64,000 bases of DNA from Aegilops tauschii subsp. strangulata (Eukaryota > Streptophyta > Magnoliopsida > Poales > Poaceae), in NCBI RefSeq assembly GCF_002575655.3, contig NC_053037.3, positions 449,283,793 to 449,347,792 of the forward strand, given 5' to 3'. The translations under genes were made by a program, and so were the position numbers. Positions 50,828 through 61,570 of this stretch are shown here, piece after piece. The notes under the pieces are model-generated. The model was not told the DNA's origin and searched no databases. It saw only the letters and a list, made by a program, of their open reading frames with translations. How positions within the stretch are numbered: the stretch's first letter is position 1; every line of letters begins with the position of its first letter.

Positions 50828-51786
50828 CGGTATGTTCACCATCAGCGCCACCCTCGATGACAAACGCACTCGTTGCCTTCCTGCGGGTGAATGGCGATGT
50901 GTTTGCTTGGCAACCATCCGATATCCCAGGTGTTCCCTTGGAGGTAATCGAGCACCACCTTGCTGTCTGCCCTCACGCTCGGCCCGTCAAGCAGAAGGTC
51001 GGGAAGCAAGCTTTAGAGTGGCAGCAGTTCATTGCCGAGGAGATCAAGAAACTTGAAGCAGATGGTTTGGTCAGAGGAGTGCTGCATCCAACATGGTTAG
51101 CAAACCCAGTGGTAGTGCGCAAGGCAAATGGGAAATGGAGGCTCTGCATTGACTTCACAGACTTGAACAAGGCATGCCCGAAGGATCCTTTCCCCCTGCC
51201 GCGCATTGATCAGATTGTAGACTCCACTTCCGGGTGTGATCTGCTTTCCTTTTAGGATGCATACTCCGGGTACCATGAGATATTTATGTCCAAGGAAGAT
51301 GAAGAGAAGACTGCGTTCATAATTCCATGTGGCACGTACTACTTTGTACGCATACCTTTCGGGTTAAAGAGCGTTGGATCCACTTTTGCGAGAGCAATAC
51401 AGATCGAATTCGAACCACAGTTGCACAGAAACGTAGAAGCTTATATGGATGATATTGTGGTAAAAACCAAGCATAGATCAACACTCATTCAAGACTTGGA
51501 AGAGACCTTTGCAAACTTGCGCAAGATAAATCTAAAGTTGAACGCTGAGAAATGTGTATTTGGTGTCCCATCCGGCAAGCTACTTGGTTTCTTTGTGTCT
51601 CATCGAGGGATAGAAGCTAACCCCGACAAGATCAGAGCAATCAAGCAGATACAAGCACCGAAGATTGTCAAGGATGTGAGGCGTTTAACTGGATGCATTG
51701 TCGCACTGAGTAGGTTCATCTCCAAATCTGCTGAACGCGCCTTGCCTTCTTTCAAAATCTTGAAAAAGGATGGCCCGGTGAAGTGG
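50818..51786 (+). pseudogene. Truncated reverse transcriptase
   Basis: RT motifs are present in one frame: FAWQPSDIPGVP, NPVVVRKANGKWRLCIDF, PFPLPRIDQIVD, then after a TAG at 51253-51255 AYSGYHEIFMS, IPFGLKSVGSTFAR, AYMDDIVVKT and GKLLGFFVSHRGIEANP. The sequence ends at GPVKW, where the LTR of the next element begins (51787). Confidence 0.88.
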
Positions 51787-52482
51787 TGTCACCACCGGTT
51801 TTCCAATAAAAATATTTATTGAGAAACCGATCCCTTTTACGGACCAGTAGAGAAGAATTCCTCCTCACTGGTAGACAATGTCTTGATCATAGAAGAAAAA
51901 CCAGGAGTACTAAATATAATACAAGGCTGAGCGGAGACTGCTCAACAATTTATTACAAGCACGCCAATAAGACATAAAGGCGGATAGGGTGGCATGCTAC
52001 TGACTCGCAAAGAAACAACGGTGATGGATATGTCACAGTTAAGTGGGTGACATGACTCCTGAATCTAACAACTCTTCGAGCGTCGGAGTGAGGCTCGAGG
52101 ATTCTTATTGTGGGTGGCGGAAGCGAATATAATACAAGCGACCAATCTCCAGGATCGCACGGGACTGACTAGGATTCCTCTAGGCGTCGGACTCACTATC
52201 AAACTCTTCATCCATGAGATCGCCTTCGTCAACATTTGGCCAAATCAACAAGCCAGGTGAGTACTATGAATGTACTCGCAAGACAGTTCGGACATAAGAT
52301 ATAATAAATGTAAACATGATGCATATGAACAGATTAAAAAGCGCACTCAGACAATGAGTTAGCAATGCATGGAAACATAAAAGGGAAGTCGGGCGGTAGT
52401 CCTCCTGAAATCCCAAAGTAATACTGAAGGCCAATCGAGTGTCAAGGCGACAGTCGGGCGTCAAGGCGACACCTCATAAAGG

Positions 52483-52810
52483 GCTTATAATAGAATATAA
52501 AAGACAGTGCGCGCCACAATCGGACGTCTGAACGACATCGCATAAAGGGCTTATATCAAAAGTAAATAACAAGAGTGCCACAGTCGGACGTCTGAGCGAT
52601 ATCACATAAAGGGCTTATATCAAAAGTAAATAACAAGAGTGCCACAGTCGGACGTCTGAGCGACATCACATAAAGGGCTTATATCAAAAGTAAATAACAA
52701 GAGTGCCACAGTCGGACGTCTGAGCTACATCACATAAAGGGCTTATATCAAAAGTAAATAACAAGAGTACCACAGTCGGACGTCTGAGCGACATCACATA
52801 AAGGGCTTAT
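52483..52810. repeat. 64-bp tandem array in the 3' LTR
   Basis: GGGCTTATATCAAAAGTAAA starts at 52547, 52611, 52675 and 52739, with a closing GGGCTTAT at 52803, an exact 64-bp period. A diverged unit precedes it. Each unit carries GCCACAGTCGGACGTCTGAG. Confidence 0.95.
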
Positions 52811-54535
52811 ATTTCATAACTTAATATCTCAGTAGCTCATGAATTTAATTCATTTCAAGGGAATAATCAGGTACGAGATAATTAAAAGTTAGTCCAAGCA
52901 CAAGAATAACAATTCAAACGGGTATACCACTTAAGCTTGTTCACCGGGGATTTACCACGAGGACTGACATAGATATGGATATACTGGCCACGGTCCTTGA
53001 TCACGGACACGATGACTTGGAAGGATTTGACTCTGCAGAGTTTGTACTTTAACCACAGCCAACGGATTTCAGTAGTCACAAGGACTAGTTCCGTTTACGG
53101 TGTTTTAGGAGAAACACATCGAACCAATACACACCCATTCAACATTCCGATGCCCGGAATCACCCTCAGCAACGTTCAAGAAAAACCTTGAGACGGGGAG
53201 GCTACAACCTCGCGTAGCATGGGATCAAATTTATACCGCGCGCTCTAAGGGGTGCCCCCTCTCGGTCCCAACCGGAAACACCCATGCCCCCTGAACGGAT
53301 GACTGGCTTTAATCCAGGGCCATGGAACCCTCATCCCGGCCCCTCTATTTGGTGGGTACAAGGAAAGAGGTTAACAACTTACTAAACCGCATTCTTTGCA
53401 GAAAACATGTGGCAGCACGAAAGAGGAAGAACGGTAACGTGGCTCAGTCCACGTTAACATCGGAGTTTATCGGATGACGAAGACTGGCATGCTACAACAA
53501 TACCATCTTACTACCTTTCATGTCACCACATGATCAGGTCATCTCTCATCAAAGATCACGGTAACTTCGGAACACACGGATAGTTGCCTTGCATGCAACG
53601 AGATACTCACCGATGCTCATATGCCATGCACAACCATTCAAGCAAACATGTAAAACACCTATCATATCAAAGGTTCAAACATGCTTGCCTGGTTCGGAGA
53701 AGTCGGAGTCTAGCTCGGCGAAGTTCGCGGCTCCGTCACCTCCTCCAGAACCTACGGTATAGCGAAACCGTACACTAACGTGAAAATCATCGCGTGCATA
53801 AAAATTGTTCCAAAAATATTCCAAATAAATACTATAAAAAACTAGACAAAATTATAAGACTGACAGAAAAAGAATCAATCAAAAATCATCTTTTATTAAA
53901 AAGATATAAGGGTTTTAGTCCAGGGACTAATCTGTGATGAAACAGAAAAGAACCAGGGACTTAACTGAGAAAACAGAAAACGATTCGGAACGAAATGCAC
54001 CAGCCCAAAGAGAAGACGCATTTTGCCCGAAGGCGCCATCAGAAAACGGTTCGAGAGGGAAACAGAAGAGAGGCTGACGGGGGGGTCCCACACGTCAGGT
54101 TTAAAACTTCGCCGGCGCCCGAAGGCTGCGGTGGTTGCCGGCGTTGAACCACGGCGAGGCAGGGAGATCGGAGGGTACCAAGAGGTTCAGTGTGTTCTTC
54201 CGCGTCGGTGGGTGGTGGACTTGGCCGTCGGAGAGCACCACGTTGACGGCGACACTTTCTCCGGCGGACGGTGGTTCGGGCGATGGTGGAAAACTCCGGT
54301 GGGTGCTGCAAACTGCAAATTGAAGCACGGGTCAGGAGAGTGGAAGTACTAGGAAGCTACTGGCAAGAGCTGAGGGGTAGAGGTGCACGCACGGGAGCGA
54401 ATCGAGCTGGGTCCCGTGGCGGGTCGAGGCGGCCGGAGTTGGGGAAGAAGGCTCCCTCGGGGCTCTTCCACTGTCTTGGCGTGGTATTGGTGGTGTGTAG
54501 AGGTGGTGTGGGTTCGAGTTCGAGCTCAGGGCCTC

Positions 54536-54543
54536 CTTTTATA
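54536..54543 (-). promoter_or_regulatory. TATA box of the Tekay-like LTR
   Basis: TATAAAAG in CGCCTATAAAAGGAGGC on the minus strand, followed by a C/A-rich leader. The LTR promoter is thus about 1.3 kb into the LTR. Confidence 0.65.
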
Positions 54544-55825
54544 GGCGATCCTAGGGGGTGGCCGTGAACGGGATTTCTCCGGCGAGCGATTACGGCGAGG
54601 CAGAGGTTGGGTAGGGGGTTTAGGGGGCTAGGCACCATCAGGGAAGATCACTGGTGCCATTCCACCGCTAAACCTCGGTCGGGCAAGGCGTAATGCGCCG
54701 ATCCTCGACGGGGCGGCCGTACGGGCACGGCGGCGGCAGGGAGCGTGCTCCGCGCCTACCAGTTCACGACGAAGGATGGCAGCGTGCACGTGTGAGTGGA
54801 TGGCCACGCGGCGGCCTCGGGTGGCTTGGGCGGCGCCGTCCACGCTGCGCCTCTCTCTGCCAGCCGCAAAGCCGCCGCTGGCGTCGCTCACGGGGTGGCG
54901 CACCTCCTCCTGCTCGTTGCCGACGCCCGCAAGCCTCCAGGAGATTGTGCGGCGCAGGGATAAGAAGGAGAGAACAGGGAGCAAGGCGCCACCATGGTAC
55001 TGGCGAGATCGAGAACGAGCTCTGAAGAAAATGACAGCAGTTCCTAAAACTGTTAACTGAACTATCTGAACATGACAGAAACAGTGCCCTTCAAGTGCTC
55101 GACGAAATGATTTGGCATGAAGAAATTTTTTTCTGGAGCTGGGACTTGGTGAGGTGACCTCTCAATGCACCCAGAGGCTGCCTGAATTTTCTCAGATTTT
55201 TAGGAGGAGAATTCAAATGAATTTCATCAAATTTGGCAAATATGGTCCAAACTTGCAGCAAGCACAATTTGAAATATTTGAACTGGAGACCAGTGGATCT
55301 TCATGGATCTTGGTTGAGGGCTCTAAGGACTAGCCAGGGAAATTGGTTTGGAGGCAAAACTCAAAGTAGAAATGGTAGTTCCTTTGAAAACCTCCAAGGG
55401 TCAAGATAGAAGGCAGAAATTATTTTTGAGAAGAAATAAATGGAAGGAAGAATATGGGGAGGCTCAACTTGCTGGACTTGCAGTATAACTTGGCACAAAG
55501 ATGGGGAAAGGCTTATGGGGGGATTTCCACTCATGTCATGGCAAGAAGAGATTTTGAAAAGGGGAAGAAGATCACTCCAAATGCCATAGGGCTATCTTAA
55601 AAGATTTTCAAAAGAAATTTCCCAAATGAAAAACATTTGGGTTTGAGTCCACATAAGATGGAAGAACCTCCATGGCCAAAATCAAGTCTTGGGTGAATCC
55701 AAACAAAACATTTTTCATAAAAGAATGTTTTTGAGAGGGGGGTTCTTTAGAAGAAAAATTTAAATAACACCCCTCAAATCAAATAAAAGTTTGAAAAAAG
55801 CCAAATAAAATTTTGGGGTGTCACA

Positions 55826-55841
55826 ACACCTACCCCCTTAG
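55826..55841 (-). promoter_or_regulatory. Polypurine tract of the Tekay-like element
   Basis: CTAAGGGGGTAGGTGT on the minus strand, immediately before the 3' LTR. Confidence 0.7.
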
Positions 55842-56341
55842 GAAAAATCTCGTCCCTGAGATTTCTGCTGATCCTCAAATAGATGTGGGTACTCTGCCTG
55901 AAGAAAGTCTTCCCTTTCCCATGTAGCTTCATCCTCGGTGTGGTTGCTCCATTGAACCTTGAAAAATTTAGTTGTTTTCTGACGGGTCCTCCGTTCCGAC
56001 TCTTCCAATATCTTTACTGGCCGTTCTCTGTAGGTGAGATCTGGTTGCACATCAATGCTCTCATGAGATACATGCTTTTCCGGGTTACTCACACATTTCC
56101 TCAGCTGTGAGACGTGGAACACGTCGTGGACGTCTGACAGCTCTTTGGGTAGGTCTAGCTGGTAGGCTACTGTGCCTCTTCGTGCAATCACACCGAATGG
56201 TCCAATAAATCTTGGGGCTAGCTTCCCCTTAATTTTGAACCGTTGTAGGCCCCTCATAGGGGATACTCGTAGGTATACGTAATCACCGGGTTCAAAGCTG
56301 ACCTCATGATGTTTTCGATCGTAGTAGCTCTTTTGTCGGCT
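55838..56341 (-). CDS. Integrase C-terminus with chromodomain
   Basis: The integrase frame continues after the TAA at 56342: SYYDRKHHEVSFEPGDYVYL, then GKLAPRFIGPFGVIARRG, LPKELSDVHDVFHVSQLRKC and finally a chromodomain-like end (RPVKILEESERRTRQ, then FKVQWSNHTEDEATWEREDF). It ends at 55838. Chromodomains of this branch guide insertion to modified chromatin. The first ATG in the piece is at 56257 but is internal. Confidence 0.88.
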   Translation of the reverse strand, partial: SRQKSYYDRKHHEVSFEPGDYVYLRVSPMRGLQRFKIKGKLAPRFIGPFGVIARRGTVAYQLDLPKELSDVHDVFHVSQLRKCVSNPEKHVSHESIDVQPDLTYRERPVKILEESERRTRQKTTKFFKVQWSNHTEDEATWEREDFLQAEYPHLFEDQQKSQGRDFS

Positions 56342-57856
56342 TTAAGCTGTCTTGAGTCTGTCCCTGATCTGTTTAACTTTCTCCTCGGCTTCCTTGAGCA
56401 TGTCTGGGCCGCAGATACGACTGTCACCTGTCTCTGACCAATTTAGTGGGGTACGACACCTCCGTCCGTACAATGCTTCAAAGGGTGCCATTTGTAAGCT
56501 GGCTTGGTAACTGTTGTTGTAAGCAAACTCGGCATATGGCAAAATTTCTTCCCAACTGGATCCATAGGTGAGCACACAGGCTCTCAGCATGTCCTCTAGG
56601 ATTTGGTTCACGCGTTCCATTTGTCCATCCGTCTGAGGGTGGTACGCTGTACTGAATGCTAGTTGCGTGCCCAGAGCTTGTTGTAAGTGATCCCAGAATT
56701 TAGAGACAAATTGAGTGCCTCGGTCGGATATTATAGTCTTTGGGACTCCATGCAGACAAACTATACGGGAGAGATAAAGCTTGGCAAGCCTTTGAGTGGA
56801 GTAGGTCGTCTTCATGGGAATGAAATGAGCAACCTTGGTTAGCCTATCTGTGATGACCCATATGGCGTCATTTCCGCGTTGAGATCGAGGTAGTCCGACG
56901 ATGAAGTCCATTCCAATTTCATCCCATTTCCACTCAGGTATCCGGTTTGGCTGTAGCAGCCCTGCTGGCTTTTGATGCTCGGCTTTTATGCGCTGACATG
57001 AATCGCAACAAGCAATGAATGCGGCTATATCCCTTTTCATACCGTGCCACCAAAATCTTTCCTGAATGTCTTTGTACATTTTGGTCCCTCCAGGGTGGAT
57101 CGAGTATGGGGCGGTGTGGCTTTCGGTTAGGATTTGTTGCTTAAGTTCCTCAATGTTTGGTACGCAAAGTCTGTCTCCGTACCATAATATTCCTTCATTG
57201 TCTATGAGGAACTCTGACGCCTTACCTAGGCTCATTTTTCTCTTTATACCTTCGATGCTGGGATGTCCCTGCTGAGCCTTCTTAATTTGTTCCATTAGGG
57301 TGGGATGTATCTCCAGATTTGATACGGTGCCCTCAGAGACCAACACCATGTTGAGTCTAGCTAACTCCTGCTGAAACTCAGGTCTCAAGTTCTGCGGACT
57401 GTCGTTGCCCGGGCTGGGGTTCCGACTAAGAGCATCTGCCACTACATTGGCCTTTCCTGGATGATAGTGAATACCGACATCATAGTCCTTGACCAATTCC
57501 AACCAGCGTCGCTGCCGTAAATTTAGCTCTGGTTGTGTGAAAATATATTTGAGGCTCTTATGGTCCGTATATATTTCGCAACGGTTTCCCAACAGAAAGT
57601 GCCTCCATTCTTTGAGTGCATGGATGTCGGCTGCTAGCTCCAAGTCATGAGTAGGATAATTTTCCTCATGCTTCCGTAGTTGCCTGGAAGCATACGCGAC
57701 AACTTTGCCATCTTGCATCAGTACGCATCCGAGGCCCTTCCGGGATGCGTCACAATACACTTCAAAACTCTTGTGTATGTCTGGCATGGTCAAACTGGTG
57801 CTGTTGTTAGTTTCTTCTTGAGTTCTTGGAAGCTTTTCTCGCATGCTTCCGTCCAT
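56342..57856 (-). CDS. pol: RNase H and integrase of the Tekay-like element
   Basis: RNase H has [25 protein letters not shown] and [13 protein letters not shown] motifs. The integrase zinc region is [11 protein letters not shown] ... [13 protein letters not shown]. The core has [24 protein letters not shown] and [14 protein letters not shown]. The frame stops at TAA 56342-56344 inside the C-terminal region. It enters from RT by a one-base frameshift near 57793, so the ATG at 57856 is not a real start. Confidence 0.92.
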   Translation of the reverse strand: MDGSMREKLPRTQEETNNSTSLTMPDIHKSFEVYCDASRKGLGCVLMQDGKVVAYASRQLRKHEENYPTHDLELAADIHALKEWRHFLLGNRCEIYTDHKSLKYIFTQPELNLRQRRWLELVKDYDVGIHYHPGKANVVADALSRNPSPGNDSPQNLRPEFQQELARLNMVLVSEGTVSNLEIHPTLMEQIKKAQQGHPSIEGIKRKMSLGKASEFLIDNEGILWYGDRLCVPNIEELKQQILTESHTAPYSIHPGGTKMYKDIQERFWWHGMKRDIAAFIACCDSCQRIKAEHQKPAGLLQPNRIPEWKWDEIGMDFIVGLPRSQRGNDAIWVITDRLTKVAHFIPMKTTYSTQRLAKLYLSRIVCLHGVPKTIISDRGTQFVSKFWDHLQQALGTQLAFSTAYHPQTDGQMERVNQILEDMLRACVLTYGSSWEEILPYAEFAYNNSYQASLQMAPFEALYGRRCRTPLNWSETGDSRICGPDMLKEAEEKVKQIRDRLKTA

Positions 57857-58119
57857 ACAAATTTCTTGTCTTTCTTGAGCAACTGGGTCATTGGTTTTGC
57901 CACAGTGGAGAATCCTTCAATAAACCTTCTATAATATCCGGCCATTCCCAGGAAACTCCGCACATCTGTCACGTTGGCTGGTGGTTTCCAGTCAAGTATG
58001 GCTTTGACTTTTTCTGGGTCTACGGCCACGCCTTCTTGGGTCAATATATGGCCTAGGAAACCAACTCGCCATAGCCAAAATTCACACTTGCTAAATTTGG
58101 CGTACAATTGATGTTTCCT
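57790..58119 (-). CDS. RT thumb/connection of the Tekay-like element
   Basis: In the same frame as the gag-RT ORF, after the TGA at 58120: [44 protein letters not shown] and [15 protein letters not shown]. It stops at 57790 because one base is missing near 57793. The downstream frame continues the protein. Confidence 0.9.
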   Translation of the reverse strand, partial: RKHQLYAKFSKCEFWLWRVGFLGHILTQEGVAVDPEKVKAILDWKPPANVTDVRSFLGMAGYYRRFIEGFSTVAKPMTQLLKKDKKFVWTEACEKSFQELKKKLTTAPV

Positions 58120-60285
58120 TCATTCTCCCAAAACAATTCTGAGATGTTCAGCATGCTCTTCTGGTGTCCTTGAATATACCAGAATGTCGTCAATGAACAC
58201 CACAACAAATTTGTCCATGAATTTCATAAACACTTTGTTCATGAGGTGGACGAAATATGCGGGGGCGTTCGTCAGTCCAAACGGCATTACTGTGAACTCA
58301 TATAATCCGTATCTGGAGGTGAATGCCGTCTTAGGGATATCTTCAGTCCGTACTTTTAATTGATGATATCCTGATCTTAAATCAATCTTTGAGAACACCT
58401 TGGCTTGCGCGAGCTGATCAAACAAATCATTTATCCGTGGCATCGGATATTTGTTTTTGATGGTGACCATATTGAGAGCTCGATAGTCTATGCACAATCT
58501 CAGTGTCCCATCCTTTTTCTTGGCGAATAATACTGGCGATCCCCAAGGTGAGGAGCTGGCTCGAACAAATCCTTTGTCTAGTAACTCCTTTATTTGCTTC
58601 TTCAATTCTACCAACTCTGAGGGTGCCATTCTATAAGGTTTCTTATAGATGGGAGTGGTACCAGGTGCTAGTTCAATGCTCAACTCTATCTCTCGGTCTG
58701 GTGGCATGCCTGGTAGTTCTTCAGGAAATACGTCGGGAAATTCGCACACCACTGGAACTTTTCTCAGGTCTGAAATATCCACTTTGTTCAACTTTGGCTG
58801 CCGTGACCGTGGTCTCTCTTGAGCTGTAACCTTTATTGTGTTGCCGTGATGATGAGTGAGAATCACAGTCCGATTGAAACAATCAATAAATCCCTTGTTG
58901 GTGGTCAACCAGTCCATCCCTAGAATAACATCCAGTCCTTTATTTTCCAACACGATGAGATTAGCCTGAAACTTTAGTCCTTCGAACTCAATGATCACTC
59001 CTTGGCAGTAACTCTGAGTGATCTGCTTATTCCCGGGGGACTTGATGATCATAGATTTTTCCAAGGGAAGTATCGGAAAACCATGTTGTAAAACAAAACT
59101 CTTCAAAACGAACGAGTGAGAAGCTCCAGAATCAAACAAAACCGTGGCAGGTACTGTGTTGACAGGGAACGTACCGAGTACGATGTCTGGGGCATTCTGG
59201 GCTTCTTCCCTGGTCACATGGTTCAGGTGACCCTTCCTGTGATTGTTGCTGGGATTGATATTGTTGCGATTGGGGGCTGGATTGTTCCCACCATTGTTCG
59301 GCTTGGGGGCCGAGTTCCTTGGTTTTGGGCACTTTTTGGCATAGTGCCCTTCTTCACCACAAGCATAGCAAGTGACCCCTGGACGATATGTAAAGTCCTT
59401 GTCCCTTGAATGAAACTGTCTGGTTGGCCTTATAGCAGTTGTCGTGGATTTTCTCGCTTCATTCCTCGGAACCTCAGTCTTGCTTCGATTGTTGCGAGCA
59501 AGAGTCGTCTTGTCCCTTTTCCGCTTACGGATATCCTCCAGACCGCGGCGCACATTCTCCAAGGTAATGGCCTTGTCAACCAGAGTTTTGAAATCTGGGA
59601 AAGTGTGTATGACCAGTTGGCATCTTAATGCTGGCGCCAGGCCGTCCAGAAATTTTTCCATCCTTTTGTTCTCAGTCATATGCTCATCGTAGGCATAACG
59701 AGATAGCTGGGTAAACTGACCGTTGTATTCCGTCACGGACATGCCTCTCTGCTTGAGGTCATCAAATTCTCTTTTCTTGATTTTTATGATGCTCCTGGGG
59801 ATGTGTGCCCCACGAAAGCCTTCCTTAAACTCTTCCCAGGTGATGTTGTGTTCACTGGGATGCATGTGTAGGAAGTTCTCCCACCATGCTGCAGCTGCTC
59901 CAGTAAGGTAGTGGGGTGCATAAAGCACCTTCTCATGATCTGAACACTGAGCAATAATCAGCTTTATTTCGATGTCTCGAAGCCAATCATCGGCTTCAAT
60001 TGGCCTATCAATGTGAGCAAACGTTGGAGGGCGAGTCTTCTGTAATTCAGACAACTTGGAGTGGGGTTGATATGGCTCACGGTGGTTTCCCATGTTGATG
60101 ACGTGATTCATCATCTCTTGGTGCTGCTGTTGGCTTTGTTCGAAAAGGCGGCATACTTGAGATAAGGCTGCCTCGCTGTCCTGTTGACTAGACTGCTCTG
60201 AGTGAAGTTGTTGCTGGTCTGTGTTCCATAAACTTCTTCGGTTGGATTTGGCATGGAACGGGTCCAAGGACGAGACATTTTCCAC
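58120..60285 (-). CDS. gag: Gag, protease and RT of the Tekay-like element
   Basis: 721 codons. The capsid domain is around residues 75-240 ([48 protein letters not shown]). The zinc knuckle [14 protein letters not shown] (CX2CX4HX4C) is near residue 305. Protease [11 protein letters not shown] is near 385 and [10 protein letters not shown] near 445. RT starts [16 protein letters not shown] and includes [27 protein letters not shown] and the catalytic [12 protein letters not shown] near 697. It stops at TGA 58120-58122, where RT should continue. Confidence 0.95.
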   Translation of the reverse strand: MENVSSLDPFHAKSNRRSLWNTDQQQLHSEQSSQQDSEAALSQVCRLFEQSQQQHQEMMNHVINMGNHREPYQPHSKLSELQKTRPPTFAHIDRPIEADDWLRDIEIKLIIAQCSDHEKVLYAPHYLTGAAAAWWENFLHMHPSEHNITWEEFKEGFRGAHIPRSIIKIKKREFDDLKQRGMSVTEYNGQFTQLSRYAYDEHMTENKRMEKFLDGLAPALRCQLVIHTFPDFKTLVDKAITLENVRRGLEDIRKRKRDKTTLARNNRSKTEVPRNEARKSTTTAIRPTRQFHSRDKDFTYRPGVTCYACGEEGHYAKKCPKPRNSAPKPNNGGNNPAPNRNNINPSNNHRKGHLNHVTREEAQNAPDIVLGTFPVNTVPATVLFDSGASHSFVLKSFVLQHGFPILPLEKSMIIKSPGNKQITQSYCQGVIIEFEGLKFQANLIVLENKGLDVILGMDWLTTNKGFIDCFNRTVILTHHHGNTIKVTAQERPRSRQPKLNKVDISDLRKVPVVCEFPDVFPEELPGMPPDREIELSIELAPGTTPIYKKPYRMAPSELVELKKQIKELLDKGFVRASSSPWGSPVLFAKKKDGTLRLCIDYRALNMVTIKNKYPMPRINDLFDQLAQAKVFSKIDLRSGYHQLKVRTEDIPKTAFTSRYGLYEFTVMPFGLTNAPAYFVHLMNKVFMKFMDKFVVVFIDDILVYSRTPEEHAEHLRIVLGE

Positions 60286-60708
60286 TCTGGGGTATTATTT
60301 TGCAAAAATCATGAGAAGAACTGTGTGGCACAATGAAAATCTTGCAAAGACAAAATTTTTAAAAGACCTCAAGATTTTCCAAGAAAATGTTTGACTGCGC
60401 ATGGAGAAGGACTGCTTAGCAAATATCTTACACGCGATACGCAAACATACGATACATCACTCAGGATGTGCGTACACATTCCTGACACGTTATTTAGACT
60501 AGCATACTCCTCCGGAATGCAGCGCACACAACTACTACAAACTTAAGTACATAAAACATAACATACATGCAGGCACAACGCGCGCTACTAAGCGCACTCA
60601 GTCGGAGATGGTGAAGATGTCCTTCCCCTTGCCGAGGGTGAGATCCAGCGGTGCAGGAGACTCAACCTCCACCTCCTCCCTAGTAGGCTCCAGGCGCGTA
60701 GCACTGCG
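60286..60708. other. Spacer between the extra ORF and gag
   Basis: About 420 bp with no supported frame. It includes a T/G-poor stretch just after the extra ORF (minus orientation) and the leader of gag. Confidence 0.4.
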
Positions 60709-61404
60709 CTAAGGTGATGGCGTGGGAGCGACAGGCGGCAGTGCGGGTGCGGCAGGCGGTGCAGCTCTAACTGGAGTAGGAGCGATGACTCGGTCGAACT
60801 CCTCAGTGGTAGGCAGACGGCGAGCAGTGGCCAAAATGGCCGGTGAATAAGATGCCGAGGACGAGAAGAATGTCAGTGGCGGTGCCATGTGGAGAAGCTC
60901 CTTCCTGCTGGCAGGACCGCCCCGAACTAAGTCCATGCGGGCAGCCACAAGATCGTCCACGAGGTTGTCGAAAGATTCCTCCAGAGCTTTGAGGTATTCG
61001 ACAAGCATCTCGATAGCTTCATCCCGCTCTCCCCTATGGCAGGCGAATGCATAGTGACAAGTATATGGCACATGGCATGGGAGGTAGCGGTAGCGACGAG
61101 TCTTCATCATAGGAAGGATATCCCGAAGGCGAGCTATCGCCTCACAGGCGGCCATCTGCATGGCATGCCTCTCCGTAGGCATGGCCCTTCCCAAAAAACG
61201 GAAGTGGCGTGACGCAGAACGTCCTCCCTTGAATTGCACCACGGCTTGGTGCATAGACACGTCGTCGCTGAGCTTGTGCTGGTAAAGCGTGAACTCCGGA
61301 CGCGTCGCTGGCCCGATCGCGAGCTTGGTGATGGAGACGAGGAGTTTGACAAACCCCTCGGGCACGTTAGTGAACACCCGAGTCTCGCAGTCGTTGCCAG
61401 CCAT
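60709..61404 (-). CDS. Accessory ORF upstream of gag, unrecognised
   Basis: An intact 231-codon ORF lies in the sense orientation between the primer site and gag of the Tekay-like element. It starts MAGNDCETRVFTNVPEG about 165 bp after the 5' LTR. The N-terminal 110 residues look globular (LYQHKLSDDVSMHQAVVQFK, MQMAACEAIARLRDI). A helical stretch around 130-165 (DEAIEMLVEYLKALEESFDN) and a Pro/Ala-rich tail follow. No zinc knuckle, protease or polymerase motif is seen. It is open while pol beside it is damaged in three places, which may mean selection, shorter target size or chance. I do not recognise the family. Confidence 0.7.
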   Translation of the reverse strand: MAGNDCETRVFTNVPEGFVKLLVSITKLAIGPATRPEFTLYQHKLSDDVSMHQAVVQFKGGRSASRHFRFLGRAMPTERHAMQMAACEAIARLRDILPMMKTRRYRYLPCHVPYTCHYAFACHRGERDEAIEMLVEYLKALEESFDNLVDDLVAARMDLVRGGPASRKELLHMAPPLTFFSSSASYSPAILATARRLPTTEEFDRVIAPTPVRAAPPAAPALPPVAPTPSP

Positions 61405-61553
61405 CTACAAAAGTAGGCAAAAATTCTGAGTAGTCAAATCATAAATTTATGATGACCAACAAAAAATAGCTACATTTGCAAAATGCTGAAAAAGCACCAA
61501 AGACGCTAATAACCGATTAGCGATCGCACCTAGTGGCTTCCTACAGTCAGCCT

Positions 61554-61566
61554 GGCTCTGATACCA
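61554..61566 (-). promoter_or_regulatory. Primer binding site (initiator Met tRNA)
   Basis: TGGTATCAGAGCC on the minus strand, four bases from the 5' LTR edge. Confidence 0.93.
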
Positions 61567-61570
61567 AGCT

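Larger units (their letters stand above)
46974..51786 (+). mobile_element. Decayed Gypsy LTR retrotransposon, left part
   Basis: A probable 5' LTR (46974-47858) is followed by a primer site, a heavily mutated gag, a protease and RT on the plus strand. It is cut off at 51786 by a Tekay-like element inserted in the RNase H-proximal part of pol. The remainder should lie beyond the window. Many stops and frameshifts show it has long been inactive. RT wording (NPVVVRKANGKWRLCIDF, AYMDDIVVKTK) places it near the Tat-type Gypsy of this window but clearly in another family. Confidence 0.75.
51787..55825 (-). mobile_element. 3' LTR of the Tekay-like element
   Basis: 4039 bp, TG...CA. It contains a 64-bp tandem array (52483-52810) and a TATA box at 54536. 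The many short frames within it, including GC-rich ones at 54.0-55.1 kb, have no supported product. Confidence 0.93.

Noticed and set aside
52483..52810. Regular array that might suggest CRISPR
   Set aside because: Units are directly contiguous without unique spacers, in a plant LTR; the same holds for the 61-bp, 39-bp and 79-bp arrays.
54039..55060. Several GC-rich ORFs on both strands in the Tekay-like LTR
   Set aside because: They lie in LTR leader-type sequence, overlap each other on both strands and show no motif or repeated conservation.
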